Source of the DNA: Paenibacillus sinopodophylli
Lineage (GTDB): Bacteria; Bacillota; Bacilli; Paenibacillales; Paenibacillaceae
Length of the DNA stretch: 64,000 bases
NCBI RefSeq assembly: GCF_005930355.1
Contig: NZ_VDBO01000004.1
Coordinates: forward strand, 165,923 to 229,922
Direction of reading: 5' to 3'
The notes under the pieces were generated by a model. That model did not search any database. It was not told where the DNA came from and saw nothing but the letters and a program-made list of their open reading frames with translations. The position numbers were made by a program, and so were the translations under genes. Shown here one piece after another: positions 8,506 to 17,337 of the stretch (position 1 is its first letter; the number at the start of each line of letters is the position of its first letter).

Positions 8506-9558
8506 TTATTGTTCGTAGTTTAGCTTCAGTTCTGATAAATATTTAGCAATACCCTCAAGTTCCTGGTCAGTTAGGTCGTAAGCTCCACTCATTTGGTTAC
8601 CCGGTTTAACTTCTTCCGGATCTTTCAACCAACGGTGCAGGTTGTCGTATACTGAGCCTTCATTAGAATATTGCGGATCATCGGTGTTGACAAGAATACC
8701 TCCGACAGTCTCACGGCTTCCGATACCTGTTAGGTTAGGATATGCCGGTCCGCCAAGATCGCCAACTGCGTGGCATGACAGACATTTGCTTTCGAATGCT
8801 TTCGCAATAGCAGGATCGCTAGGCAAAGCTACTGGTTCTTTAAGTGCTGCAACCCAGCGGTCAAATGAAGACTCGTCCACTGATTTCACCTTAAAGTCCA
8901 TCAATCCATGTGAAGGTCCGCAAAGCTCGGCACATTTGCCTAAGTAAACGCCTTCTTTTGGAGCCGAGAAATACATTGCATTTACGTTAGCGCCAGGATT
9001 TGTATCGATTTTACCGGCAAGCGATGGAATCCAGAACGAGTGAAGCACGTCCGCAGATTTAGCTTTAACCGAAATCGTTTTCCCTTTTGGAATAATAAGC
9101 TCCTGAGCTGTTTTGATTCCATAATCAGGGTATTCAAACTCCCACCAGTATTGATGCGAAGTTACGATAACCTGAACCGCTTCCGGATCTTTACTGTAAT
9201 CTTTAGCTAAATTGAAGACGGATTGTACGGTTGGTACACCCAAAATGATAAGCATGATGATCGGAATAACCGTCCAAATGATCTCAAGCTTATGATTCCC
9301 TTCCACTTGCTTAGGGATCGTATTGTCTCCCTTACGTCTGCGAAACTTAATAATTACATAGAAAGAAATTGCGAATACGGCAACAATCACGATTAACATG
9401 ATTCCAATTGCCAGCTTCATTAGTCCGAATTGCTCTTCCGCTACAGGTCCCTGAGGATTCAGCGTCGACAAATCGCTCCGCCCGCAAGCCGCTAGTACCA
9501 GTACCATCATGGCCATAAGCGGCGCAAGCCGTTTTACAAATCGCCACCGTTTCATCAT
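8506..9558 (-). CDS. ctaC: Cytochrome c oxidase subunit II with fused cytochrome c (CtaC)
   Basis: Subunit II of caa3 oxidase, 350 residues. A lipoprotein signal (VLAAC, residues about 21-25) precedes two transmembrane helices, then the CuA domain with the motif C-AEL-C-GPS-H-GLM near residue 208. A C-terminal cytochrome c domain has the haem site CLSCH near residue 252 and a likely distal Met in GNQMSG. The fused haem defines the caa3 type rather than aa3. First gene of the operon; ctaB and ctaA (haem A synthesis) are not in the window. Confidence 0.96.
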   Translation of the reverse strand: MMKRWRFVKRLAPLMAMMVLVLAACGRSDLSTLNPQGPVAEEQFGLMKLAIGIMLIVIVAVFAISFYVIIKFRRRKGDNTIPKQVEGNHKLEIIWTVIPIIMLIILGVPTVQSVFNLAKDYSKDPEAVQVIVTSHQYWWEFEYPDYGIKTAQELIIPKGKTISVKAKSADVLHSFWIPSLAGKIDTNPGANVNAMYFSAPKEGVYLGKCAELCGPSHGLMDFKVKSVDESSFDRWVAALKEPVALPSDPAIAKAFESKCLSCHAVGDLGGPAYPNLTGIGSRETVGGILVNTDDPQYSNEGSVYDNLHRWLKDPEEVKPGNQMSGAYDLTDQELEGIAKYLSELKLNYEQ

Positions 9559-9671
9559 TAATCAACCCCACTTTTGACTTTTTCGCAGCTGCCAGATTTT
9601 CGCGTGGCATGCGGCTGGCTGCGTGTTTCACAGATGTTATTACAACTCCTGCAACTTAAATCACTTTATTA

Positions 9672-9700
9672 AATATAAAGTTGAAGCCCTTATTTGTCAA
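9672..9700 (-). promoter_or_regulatory. Promoter of the cta operon
   Basis: Minus strand TTGACA (9695-9700), a 17-base spacer and TATATT (9672-9677), about 115 bases upstream of the ctaC start. The long leader after it shows no clear hairpin. Confidence 0.75.
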
Positions 9701-9927
9701 TGTTCCACAGAGAGTTCACAAATTGTTCTCAAAGCTGTCAAAATCGCATCAATTCAACGTTTTTTCGGCTAATTAATCGTTGTGTTATGCCTTTTTCCTA
9801 TCGCATTCTCTCTATCCTACATTGTGCACCAAACCCATGGTCAATTATGTATGCTCAGACAAACGTATATTTCCTCCGTCTAAGCAGAAGCTAAAGCCAT
9901 TATCGTATGATTGGGGGGCCTATCTTT

Positions 9928-10656
9928 ATGTTGAAACGACTAGCCGCATTATTACTGTCTACTCTGTTCATCGCGGCTGCAACTGGCTGCAATTATGAAC
10001 AACTTGCGCAGCATAGCGATACCGATTACGGAAGCCGTACGGCTGGTGATCCGAAAATGCTAAGCGGAAAAGCCTATGGTCCGGTGTCTGGAAACGAACA
10101 TCAGCATGACAACGCCTTTTTCGAATACAGCTCAGTTATCTCTCGTAAAGTTACTGATTTGAATGGCATAGCCTCGGCGATCGTTATGCTTACTGATAAA
10201 AACGCATATGTTGGTTTAATGCTGGATTGGACAGCCGTGGGCACGCGAAATTCAGGCGGCAAAAGCGAGCAGGACAATACAGGCACCACCGAAGGTGTCT
10301 ATAACCATGATACTGGCAGCCCATATGGAAACAGTCGTGTATTAGTCTCTCCGTACAATTCCTACTTCTCAGTCAATGATATCAATAATCTCTCCGATGA
10401 GCTCAAGCAGACCGTAGCTATCCGAGTACGCGAGCTTGCGCCTGCTGTTCAGGAGGTTCACATCTCCGCGAATATGGAATTCATGAATTATTTCAATGAA
10501 TTTGCCAAAGAAGCATGGGGTGGACGGTCACTGATGCCTTGGATTGATACCTTTAATACGGTCGTGAAATACCATTTTGCCGGCGGCAAGGAGATGCCTC
10601 CTCCCATCACTCAGCCTGGCACTTATAGTCCTTCAGAAGCCCAAATGGATCAATAA
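9928..10656 (+). CDS. YhcN/YlaJ-family sporulation lipoprotein
   Basis: Secreted lipoprotein of 242 residues. The signal peptide MLKRLAALLLSTLFIAAATG ends before the lipobox cysteine. The C-terminal half contains AIRVRELAPAVQEVHISAN, the signature of the YhcN/YlaJ family found in forespore membranes or spore coats. A GGGGGG ribosome site lies 12 bases upstream of this ATG; an earlier ATG seven codons upstream overlaps it, so the later start is preferred. A lone gene, divergent from the cta operon and ending in a strong terminator. The molecular role of the family is not well defined. Confidence 0.85.
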   Translation: MLKRLAALLLSTLFIAAATGCNYEQLAQHSDTDYGSRTAGDPKMLSGKAYGPVSGNEHQHDNAFFEYSSVISRKVTDLNGIASAIVMLTDKNAYVGLMLDWTAVGTRNSGGKSEQDNTGTTEGVYNHDTGSPYGNSRVLVSPYNSYFSVNDINNLSDELKQTVAIRVRELAPAVQEVHISANMEFMNYFNEFAKEAWGGRSLMPWIDTFNTVVKYHFAGGKEMPPPITQPGTYSPSEAQMDQ

Positions 10657-10780
10657 AGGTGAAACGGCTTCGACATACTTTGGCGGCGAAGCGCGTTTCA
10701 GTCCGAGAAATATAAGCGGAGTATAAGGATTAAACTTATAGATTCTTATATTTAAAAAAATCGCTTCTATTATATATAGC

Positions 10781-10811
10781 AAAAAGGCTCTTCTGGCGAA
10801 GAGCCTTTTTT
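10781..10811. terminator. Bidirectional intrinsic terminator
   Basis: Perfect 13-base-pair hairpin, arms AAAAAGGCTCTTC and GAAGAGCCTTTTT around TGGC, with T and A runs on both sides. It serves the lipoprotein gene (+) and the convergent aldo/keto reductase (-). Confidence 0.93.
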
Positions 10812-10841
10812 GTCTTTTTATTATCATGACAGCAGTTGAAA

Positions 10842-11819
10842 TTAACGCATAGGTGCGAAGCCTTTCACCTCTGACAGAATATTTTCGATCTGGGCTAGTA
10901 ATTCATCCGTAAGTATAAGATCAACGGCTTTAATGTTTTCTTCAATTTGCGATGGACGACTTGAGCCTATGATCGCTGAGCTAATGTTTGGCTGGCGAAG
11001 CACCCAAGCAAGTGCAAGCTGCGACAAGGTAGCGTCTACACTTCCAGCCAGCTGTTCCAGCTTCTGTGCCACCTGCAGCACATCCTCGCGCAAGTAGCTG
11101 TTAATGACGCCATTCGTTTGATCATTAGCAGCACGACTGCCTGCCGGTACAGCTTGTCCTGGTTTATATTTTCCAGTCAATACGCCTTGAGCGAGTGGCG
11201 AGAATACCACTTGACCTATGCCAGCCTGCTCACAAGCCTGTACAACACCCTGCTCAATATAACGCTCAAACATGTTGTATATCGGCTGATTAGAAATCAG
11301 CGGTCTAAGAGCAAGCGCTTTGCTTATGCGTGCAGCGTCTGTAATTTGCTCTGCCGACCACTCACTGATGCCTGTATAGAGTACTTTACCTTGAGCTGTC
11401 AAATCATCAAGTGCACGCAGCGTTTCCTCCACCGGTGTATCCGAATCAAAGCGGTGACATTGATAGAGATCAATATAATCTGTACCTAGTCGCTTCAGGC
11501 TTGCTTCACATTGTTCGATAATATGCTTTCTAGACAATCCACGATCGTTCGGCCCTGAGCCCATCGGAAAGAATAGCTTAGTCGCAAGCACGTAGCTGCT
11601 GCGCGTATACGCTTTCAATGCGCTGCCCATTACCTTCTCTGCTTCACCATTATTGTAGGCATTTGCGGTATCGAAAAAGTTAATGCCAAGCTCGTAAGCT
11701 TTATGAATACAAGATTGAGCGGTTTCCGTTTCTGTTGCTGTTCCATAAGTTAGCCAGCTTCCAAGTCCGATCTCACTCACTTTAAGCCCGCTATTGCCAA
11801 GTTTCCTATATTTCATCAT
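10842..11819 (-). CDS. Aldo/keto reductase, AKR6 / K+-channel beta-subunit type
   Basis: NADPH-dependent carbonyl reductase of 325 residues with a TIM-barrel fold. The catalytic tetrad is visible: Asp in FFDTANAY near residue 50, Tyr at the end of that motif, Lys in LATKLF near 82, and His in LYQCHRF near 121. The C-terminal GSSRPSQIEENI motif binds the NADP phosphate. The ATG at 11817-11819 follows AGGAGTG by 4-5 bases; a second ATG follows at once. Divergent from an HxlR regulator, so it is probably an inducible aldehyde or quinone detoxification enzyme. Confidence 0.93.
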   Translation of the reverse strand: MMKYRKLGNSGLKVSEIGLGSWLTYGTATETETAQSCIHKAYELGINFFDTANAYNNGEAEKVMGSALKAYTRSSYVLATKLFFPMGSGPNDRGLSRKHIIEQCEASLKRLGTDYIDLYQCHRFDSDTPVEETLRALDDLTAQGKVLYTGISEWSAEQITDAARISKALALRPLISNQPIYNMFERYIEQGVVQACEQAGIGQVVFSPLAQGVLTGKYKPGQAVPAGSRAANDQTNGVINSYLREDVLQVAQKLEQLAGSVDATLSQLALAWVLRQPNISSAIIGSSRPSQIEENIKAVDLILTDELLAQIENILSEVKGFAPMR

Positions 11820-11926
11820 AAACACTCCTCTTAGACTTATCTGTCATATCCGTTACTCTCAAGTAGTAGTCTATAGCAGTTTGTGTTTTAATGTAAGTAG
11901 TGAATGTTATTTCATTTTATTATCTT

Positions 11927-11940
11927 TAGTATATATACTA
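11927..11940. promoter_or_regulatory. Candidate HxlR operator
   Basis: Perfect 14-base palindrome TAGTATATATACTA in the gap between the divergent aldo/keto reductase and HxlR genes, 40 bases before the HxlR start. HxlR-type proteins usually bind such dyads in the shared promoter region. Confidence 0.5.
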
Positions 11941-11979
11941 TACTTGATTTTAGTAACAATAGAAAAGGAGCACAAGGAT

Positions 11980-12312
11980 ATGAGCGTACACAATTACATC
12001 CCGAAAGAGCCTATTCACATTGAGTGCAATATCGAAAAAACGCTTGACGTAATCGGAGGCAAATGGGCTTTCCTTGTACTGAGAGAGCTGTTCTGCGGAA
12101 CCAAACGATTCGGAGAAATTCAGAAACTCATTCCTGCCGTAAGCCCGCGCGCATTGACAAGCACGCTTCGCCATCTTGAAGACAAAGGCGTGCTTGAACG
12201 CAAGGTATTTCCTACGGTACCCGTTACAGTAGAATATACGTTAACACCTAAAGGCGAGGATCTCCATCATATTCTGAAAGAAATGAAGCTCTGGTCAGCT
12301 AGATGGACGTAG
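11980..12312 (+). CDS. HxlR-family transcriptional regulator
   Basis: Small winged-helix DNA-binding protein, 110 residues. ECNIEKTLDVIGGKWAFLVL, the next RELFCGTKRFGEI segment and SPRALTSTLRHLEDKGVL are diagnostic for the HxlR/MarR-like DUF24 family. The cysteine in IECN near residue 16 is often a redox or electrophile sensor in the family (HypR, YodB). AAGGAG lies about 9 bases before the ATG. Divergent from the aldo/keto reductase, which it probably controls in response to reactive carbonyls. Confidence 0.92.
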   Translation: MSVHNYIPKEPIHIECNIEKTLDVIGGKWAFLVLRELFCGTKRFGEIQKLIPAVSPRALTSTLRHLEDKGVLERKVFPTVPVTVEYTLTPKGEDLHHILKEMKLWSARWT

Positions 12313-12313
12313 T

Positions 12314-13183
12314 CTAACGCTTCAATGTGTGATCTGGCAGCGCTTTTACGCTCGCTTGGAACCGATCAATCGCTGTTTGGTACACGCGCCGATCACTCTC
12401 ATTAAGGGACAACCGTTCAAGGCGGAGCAGCTCCGCCTCAAATTGCTCGACCAGCATCGCAACACGCTCCCTTGGTTTGGACTTACTGCTTTGGGGTTGT
12501 CTCTTCTCATCACCAGTCTGAAGCAGAAGCTCACCATTGCTGTCGATTTGTGCAAGAAAAACGTCCTTTTCCTGCAGATCTCTATTCTTCAGCTCATGCA
12601 GCAGCCATTGACGGTCATGTCCCAGCTGCTCCAATATCTCATCCTGTATATCTCCATCCATCATGACGGTTTGCGTTTCACTCTCGTGCGCTACCTGCCA
12701 GCCAAGAAGATCTGCTGTAATCGGCTGATATTCCTTCTTGAGCAGCACATTCACTTCACCGCTTGATTCCATTACTGCAAATTCCACATCCGCAACACGA
12801 TAGACATCCTTTTTGCGCAATTGCTCCAGCATCTCATCTATCGTCAGCCGTTCCTTGTGCAAGTTCTTTTTAAGCATTTGCCCATCTTTGATCAGCACCG
12901 TTCCTTTGCCGTCAACGAAGTCTCGAATTCGTTTGCTCTTCATCGTTACAAACTCCATCGCGACCGATACGCTGACCCACACCGCTAGCGAAACCATGCC
13001 CAAATACCACAGATTATCAAGGTCAAGCGATACATATGCGGCAATGTTACCGATGGATATGCCCGTTATATATTCGAAGAGCGACAGCTGCGATATTTGA
13101 CGTTTGCCGAGTGCTTTAGTCAGCACAAATAAGATGACGATGGCAGCTAAAGTACGAATAACGATCTCTAACCAGCTTGGCAT
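12314..13183 (-). CDS. DUF421 membrane protein (YetF family)
   Basis: Inner-membrane protein of 289 residues with three N-terminal helices (about 7-26, 35-52, 58-78) and a cytoplasmic DUF421 domain (LSLFEYITGISIGNIAAYVS and GKGTVLIKDGQMLKKNL). The C-terminal 80 residues are a charged coil-like extension that may be DUF3290-like. Relatives in spore formers sit in spore membranes and are linked to germination. The ribosome site AAAGGGGGG precedes the ATG by 8 bases. Convergent with hxlR, one base apart, with no room for a terminator. Confidence 0.88.
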   Translation of the reverse strand: MPSWLEIVIRTLAAIVILFVLTKALGKRQISQLSLFEYITGISIGNIAAYVSLDLDNLWYLGMVSLAVWVSVSVAMEFVTMKSKRIRDFVDGKGTVLIKDGQMLKKNLHKERLTIDEMLEQLRKKDVYRVADVEFAVMESSGEVNVLLKKEYQPITADLLGWQVAHESETQTVMMDGDIQDEILEQLGHDRQWLLHELKNRDLQEKDVFLAQIDSNGELLLQTGDEKRQPQSSKSKPRERVAMLVEQFEAELLRLERLSLNESDRRVYQTAIDRFQASVKALPDHTLKR

Positions 13184-13622
13184 GACTAGTCCCCCCTTTC
13201 AATCCTAGAGTGTCCAGAATAGCTAAAGTCATTCGTTTTCTAAACAATAGTTGCATTTCATAATTTCATATAGTATAATGTAAAGAATGTATAATATTTA
13301 ACCCCAGCAAATCCCCAGTAAGATTCAATGTTTTCCTCAGATTTTGATTTCTTTGCTGTTAATCCCAAACCTGTTTCGTGATGTATTTCTGATTCACACT
13401 GGCGCGGTCATCGGAGCCGCGAGGACGGAAGAGAGGTAGGGCTTTCGTTGTTTTAGGATGCGAGTTTAAGACAACTTGGTACACATGCTGTTTGCTGTTA
13501 ACAAGGGGATTCCATACGGCCTTTCTAACTAGAAGAGGTCCGGTTAAATATACGATACAATTAAGGGCTGTCTGACTGGTGCATTTATGCATCAGTCGGA
13601 CAGCCCTATCCAATTTTCACCC
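13184..13622. other. Gene-free region with a hairpin and a possible interspersed repeat
   Basis: 439 bases with no convincing gene. An open frame of 84 codons on the minus strand (13359-13613) has no ribosome site and runs through a terminator-like hairpin. In another minus frame, 13394-13458 would encode KQRKPYLSSVLAAPMTAPV, a string I associate with recurrent short sequences in Paenibacillus genomes; this is memory, not a search. The inverted pair CGCGG/CCGCG (13404-13422) is inside it. Confidence 0.4.
13564..13607 (-). terminator. Hairpin after the ribA-like gene
   Basis: 15-base arms AGGGCTGTCTGACTG and CAGTCGGACAGCCCT with one mismatch, 14-base loop, starting 16 bases after the stop codon. 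The T-rich tail is weak (TTAATTGT), so it may act as a terminator or as an mRNA 3' end. Confidence 0.65.
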
Positions 13623-14360
13623 TTATTCGTTCGGGCATGCACTTGCAGCCAAATGGCCGGAGCGGTTTATTTTGGTATCCAAGTACCGTTCATTATACTC
13701 AGAGCGATCTCCCCACAGCGGAATACGGTCTGCCACATCCAATCCCGCGGCCTGCAGCGCATCCAGCTTCTTAGGGTTATTCGTAATCAGCGCAACGGGC
13801 TTCGACCGCAGTGCCTTCAATACACGTATCGCATCTCCATAATTTCTCGCATCATCTGCGAAGCCAAGCTCGACATTGGCCTCCACCGTATCAAACCCCT
13901 GCTCTTGCAGCAGATAAGCCATCGCTTTACTAAATAAGCCAATGCCCCTGCCCTCATGGTTCGCCAAATAGAATAAAGCACCTGCTCCCTTATCCACAAT
14001 CATTCTCATCGATTCATGCAGCTGGTAGCCGCAATCGCAGCGCTTGCTTCCAAAAATATCTCCGGTATGACAAATGCTGTGCATACGAATCCAAGCCTCA
14101 TCTACCAGCTCGAAGTCGCCATATACAAGCACGCTTGATTGCTGCATCTCAGCTAAATTAATCGCCGACAGCTTTTTAATAATCTGCTCTACATCATCCA
14201 ATCTTTCCTTGCAGAGCAGCCAGCAGTACCAATCAAATATCGCTTCGCCATCGCCCAGCTTAACAGGAAGCTGAATGGGCCCAACCAAATAAATAATACC
14301 CTTATCGCTCTCAATCACTTGGATTTTATGATCTACAATAGAGACCGCTTCTGTCTGCAT
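13623..14360 (-). CDS. GTP cyclohydrolase II domain protein (RibA-like)
   Basis: Opens GTP to the pyrimidine precursor of riboflavin. Of 245 residues, the C-terminal 170 match GTP cyclohydrolase II: zinc cysteines in SICHTGDIFGSKRCDCGYQ near residues 90-107, EGRGIGLFSKAMAYLLQE near 130, DTVEANVELGF, and TNNPKKLDAL near 195. The first 80 residues are not a RibB (DHBP synthase) domain, so this is a stand-alone form. It is not in a rib operon, so it may be an accessory or deazaflavin-type paralogue. The GGAGG site is 10 bases before the ATG. Confidence 0.88.
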   Translation of the reverse strand: MQTEAVSIVDHKIQVIESDKGIIYLVGPIQLPVKLGDGEAIFDWYCWLLCKERLDDVEQIIKKLSAINLAEMQQSSVLVYGDFELVDEAWIRMHSICHTGDIFGSKRCDCGYQLHESMRMIVDKGAGALFYLANHEGRGIGLFSKAMAYLLQEQGFDTVEANVELGFADDARNYGDAIRVLKALRSKPVALITNNPKKLDALQAAGLDVADRIPLWGDRSEYNERYLDTKINRSGHLAASACPNE

Positions 14361-14500
14361 ATGGTTTTGCCTCCGAACGCTTATAATAGTTGCTGGAACT
14401 ATTATGTTCGGTTAGCCAGTTCGCTATGCTCAGCTCAGTATGGGCTAGTAATTCCTATGTAAGTGCCCACATCAATTCGATTCGCAAACAGCTTTGCCTA

Positions 14501-16084
14501 TTACCCTGAATAGCCTGCTGCAATCCACTTTACCATCTCATCAAGATGCTTTTCCAGCGTAATCGGATTATAATTCCCCCAAGACATATCTACGACATGC
14601 CCCCGTCCGTTCTGCACGGCAGGAAGACTGTTCCATATCGGGTGCCGCACAATCGCTCTTCCTTGCTCTGCATCTATGCCCGTGTCTGCAAGCGCTAGGA
14701 ATATCCGATCCCCCGCATAGTCAGGCAGCTCTTCAAGCAAAATCTGCTTCCACTTCAATTGCTTATATTCAGCCATAAGCTTCTTTAATTTAGCGGGCTT
14801 CTCGTACCCAAGTCCTTGATAGAGCGTATGTCCAAAATGATGGTCCGCGTATACGTATAACCCTTCAGCATGATAGACAAATGCCGTCGCCGTCTCCCCC
14901 CGTTCGATGTAAGGCGCAAGCTTCGCTCTCGTGCGCTCTGCTTTCGATTCGTAGCGAGCGATCCATGCTCCAGCTTCCTTCCTTCTCCCGAGCAAATCGC
15001 CCATACTCATCAGGCGCGAATAGACATCATCCTGCCAGCTGATTTCGAAGGAGGGCGCGATCTTACTTAACTGATCCGCTTGGCTAGATTGCATGAAGCT
15101 CGGGAACAAGATCATGTCTGGCCTGAGCTCCAGCAACTGCTCTGCATCCAGCGGCTCCTCTATTCCTTGTACCCCGCTTGATACATCATGGAACACACTC
15201 AGCATCGCTCTATTCGTACCCACAGGCTTAATGCCTAGAGCAAGCAGCTCGCCTAAGTATTGGATGGAGAATATGCGCTGAGACAGCTGGCTGCTCTGCA
15301 TATATTGTGTCGGCGTCATACCCGTCGTTTGCTTGAAGCGTCGGCTGAAATAATACTCATCAGGAAAGCCTACGCTAGCGGCGATCTCCCGAATGCGTCC
15401 GCCAGACGAGAGCATTAGCAGCTTCGCCTTATCCATGCGCAGTGCTGTCAAATAATCCATAGGCGTCTGACCTGTCAACGATCTGAACATCGTGCTGAAC
15501 TGCCATTTGCTAATATTGGCTTCCTCTGCCAGTCTTCCCACAGCAATATTCTCATGATAGCATCTATGCATGAAGGATATGCTTTTCTCAACCGCTCGCC
15601 TTGTGTCTTGTTCTGCAGGTGAGTGGCGCTTGAGCACTTCGTATAGCGTGTACTGAAACCTTATATGCATGTGAAAAGCATCAAGCTTGCCGAGGCAAGC
15701 CTGCTCAGACAGCAACTCCTGGAGCATGCCGTCAAGTCTGGCAAAAGGTTCGAATATCATTTCTAATAAACTTGTGAATAGGCCAGCCTCATCTCTTTCC
15801 ACTTCAAAGGTCATGAGATAGAGCTTAATCGAGCTACGCTCATCGCTGTTTATTTCAATAGCCGTGTTCAGAGGAATGAGCAAGCATTTCCCTTTAGAAG
15901 CGGTATAGCGCTGTCCGTTTATGAAGATAATGCCTTGTCCGTCAGATACGGCAAGCAGAGCATTGTTTCTGAGCCAGAAGCGTGAGCCAGAGCGGCTAGA
16001 AGCATGTCCATAAGCGAGACATTCAATCGTATGCAAATAAACGGAAGGTGGATGCTCTATCCTAATGCTCTGCTCCTGCTGCAT
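14501..16084 (-). CDS. AraC regulator fused to Fe-siderophore-binding domain (Btr-like)
   Basis: Cytosolic transcription activator of 527 residues. An N-terminal cupin-like region (about 20-140) is followed by an AraC double helix-turn-helix (about 180-275; EIAASVGFPDEYYFSRRFKQ). The last 250 residues are a periplasmic-binding-protein fold that resembles the lipoprotein encoded next door (shared LPDYAGDRIFL and GPIW/HPIW-S-PAVQNG). B. subtilis Btr has the same architecture and senses ferric bacillibactin. A Fur box lies 22 bases upstream of the start. No permease or ATPase genes adjoin it. Confidence 0.92.
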   Translation of the reverse strand: MQQEQSIRIEHPPSVYLHTIECLAYGHASSRSGSRFWLRNNALLAVSDGQGIIFINGQRYTASKGKCLLIPLNTAIEINSDERSSIKLYLMTFEVERDEAGLFTSLLEMIFEPFARLDGMLQELLSEQACLGKLDAFHMHIRFQYTLYEVLKRHSPAEQDTRRAVEKSISFMHRCYHENIAVGRLAEEANISKWQFSTMFRSLTGQTPMDYLTALRMDKAKLLMLSSGGRIREIAASVGFPDEYYFSRRFKQTTGMTPTQYMQSSQLSQRIFSIQYLGELLALGIKPVGTNRAMLSVFHDVSSGVQGIEEPLDAEQLLELRPDMILFPSFMQSSQADQLSKIAPSFEISWQDDVYSRLMSMGDLLGRRKEAGAWIARYESKAERTRAKLAPYIERGETATAFVYHAEGLYVYADHHFGHTLYQGLGYEKPAKLKKLMAEYKQLKWKQILLEELPDYAGDRIFLALADTGIDAEQGRAIVRHPIWNSLPAVQNGRGHVVDMSWGNYNPITLEKHLDEMVKWIAAGYSG

Positions 16085-16105
16085 GACTCATATCCCCTTT
16101 TACGA

Positions 16106-16120
16106 TGATAACGATTATCA
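16106..16120 (-). promoter_or_regulatory. Fur box upstream of the AraC-type activator
   Basis: TGATAACGATTATCA, a 7-1-7 dyad matching the Bacillus Fur consensus at 13 of 14 arm positions. It predicts iron repression of the regulator. Confidence 0.85.
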
Positions 16121-16148
16121 TTTACTAAGCTATTATAGTAGATTTCCG

Positions 16149-16194
16149 AAAAAAAAAGAAGCCTCCAACAACCGAACATTGTTGAAAACTTCTT
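16149..16194 (-). terminator. Terminator of the siderophore-binding lipoprotein gene
   Basis: On the minus strand, arms AGAAG...CAACAA and TTGTTG...CTTCT form a hairpin with an internal bulge, followed by nine T. It separates the lipoprotein gene from the Fur-regulated activator gene. Confidence 0.85.
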
Positions 16195-16211
16195 CTCTTT
16201 GGCTCCATATA

Positions 16212-17219
16212 CTATTCTTTCGTCAATAAGCTGGTCATCTCGTCCAGCAGGAAGTCCAGCGTCAGTGGATCATTCAGTCCCCATCTTTTGTCGACGATAT
16301 AAGCATGCCCATTCTGCACCGCCGGAATTTTGCTCCAGATCGGTCCATTAATAATTTCTTCAACGATTTGCTTTGCTTCCTCGCTGTTATCCTGTGCCAT
16401 CAAGAAGATACGGTCGCCTGCATAATCAGGCAGTGCCTCAAGGGAGATCGTCTCCCACAGCGAGTCCTTCTTGCTGTTGAACAGCTCTGCCACCTTCGGC
16501 GGCTGAACGAAGCCCAGCGCATCATACATCGTTGGACCAAGCCTCTGCGGGCCATACAAATACAATTGCTTATCTAAATATACAATGAAAGCCGAGGCTG
16601 TCTCTCCCTCTTTCATGAACGGCCCCAGCTCCGCTTTTTTCGCTTCTGCCTTGGCATTATATTGCGTAATCCAGCCTTCAGCAAGCTCAGGCTTGCCCAT
16701 AATTTCTGCTAGCGTGCGGAGTCTGCTAAACACATCGCCGCTATAGCTGATTGCAACCGTCGGCGCTATTTTGGTAAGGGAATCGATATCTTTGATTTCC
16801 AGGAAATCTGGCACAATGATAAGATCCGGGCTGACCGAAAGAACCTTCTCCATATTCGGAACCGTACCTTCTCCTCCAATGTCCTCAATTCCCTTTAGCT
16901 GCTCTTCGCTCAGTACAAGCTGTGCGTTCTGATAATTAGTACCGATCATCGGAATGCCAAGTGCCGTCATCTCCGAAGCATAATAATGGGCGACGATTCG
17001 TTCTGGATCGGCAGGCAGCTCCACACTTCTTCCAAGCGCATCCGTGAACGTTCGCGGCTCAGGAGCCGTTGTCTCAGCCTCCGATGTTGGCGTTGCATCC
17101 GCTTCAACCCTATTCACTTGCTTGTTTTCATTAGCCTCTCCGCAAGCCGCCAACATAACTGCCACAAGCAATAGAATACCGCACAGCAGCATTTTTTTAT
17201 GGATCAACTTTGAAATCAT
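16212..17219 (-). CDS. Iron-siderophore ABC transporter substrate-binding lipoprotein
   Basis: Surface lipoprotein of 335 residues that captures a ferric siderophore. The signal peptide ends in VMLAAC; a long helical-linker periplasmic binding fold (class III) follows, with GRSVELPADPERIVAHYYAS and the C-terminal GHAYIVDKRWGLNDPLTLDFL. The start is the ATG at 17217-17219, 4 bases after AGAGGAGAGG; eleven extra codons upstream would overlap the Fur box. It is an orphan without permease genes, so it must share an import channel encoded elsewhere, as known for FeuA and YfiY systems. Confidence 0.92.
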   Translation of the reverse strand: MISKLIHKKMLLCGILLLVAVMLAACGEANENKQVNRVEADATPTSEAETTAPEPRTFTDALGRSVELPADPERIVAHYYASEMTALGIPMIGTNYQNAQLVLSEEQLKGIEDIGGEGTVPNMEKVLSVSPDLIIVPDFLEIKDIDSLTKIAPTVAISYSGDVFSRLRTLAEIMGKPELAEGWITQYNAKAEAKKAELGPFMKEGETASAFIVYLDKQLYLYGPQRLGPTMYDALGFVQPPKVAELFNSKKDSLWETISLEALPDYAGDRIFLMAQDNSEEAKQIVEEIINGPIWSKIPAVQNGHAYIVDKRWGLNDPLTLDFLLDEMTSLLTKE

Positions 17220-17236
17220 AAAACCTCTCCTCTTTT

Positions 17237-17251
17237 TGATAATAATTCTCA
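17237..17251 (-). promoter_or_regulatory. Fur box upstream of the siderophore-binding protein
   Basis: TGAGAATTATTATCA on the minus strand, one mismatch from the 7-1-7 Fur consensus, 17 bases before the start codon. Iron repression is expected. Confidence 0.88.
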
Positions 17252-17337
17252 TTTAGAACTTCTTTAGTGTAGCCTAACCCATTGCTGTGCTCAATGGACT
17301 TTTTTTTAGTTTTTCATAGATAAATTTGGGCGAAACG

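Noticed and set aside
10662..10699. Bulged hairpin GAAAC-GCTTCG / CGAAGC-GTTTC after the YhcN-like gene
   Set aside because: No T run follows, and a perfect terminator lies 80 bases on; probably incidental.
13359..13613. 84-codon minus-strand open frame
   Set aside because: No ribosome site, and its first codons fall in a terminator-like hairpin; more likely intergenic repeat DNA.
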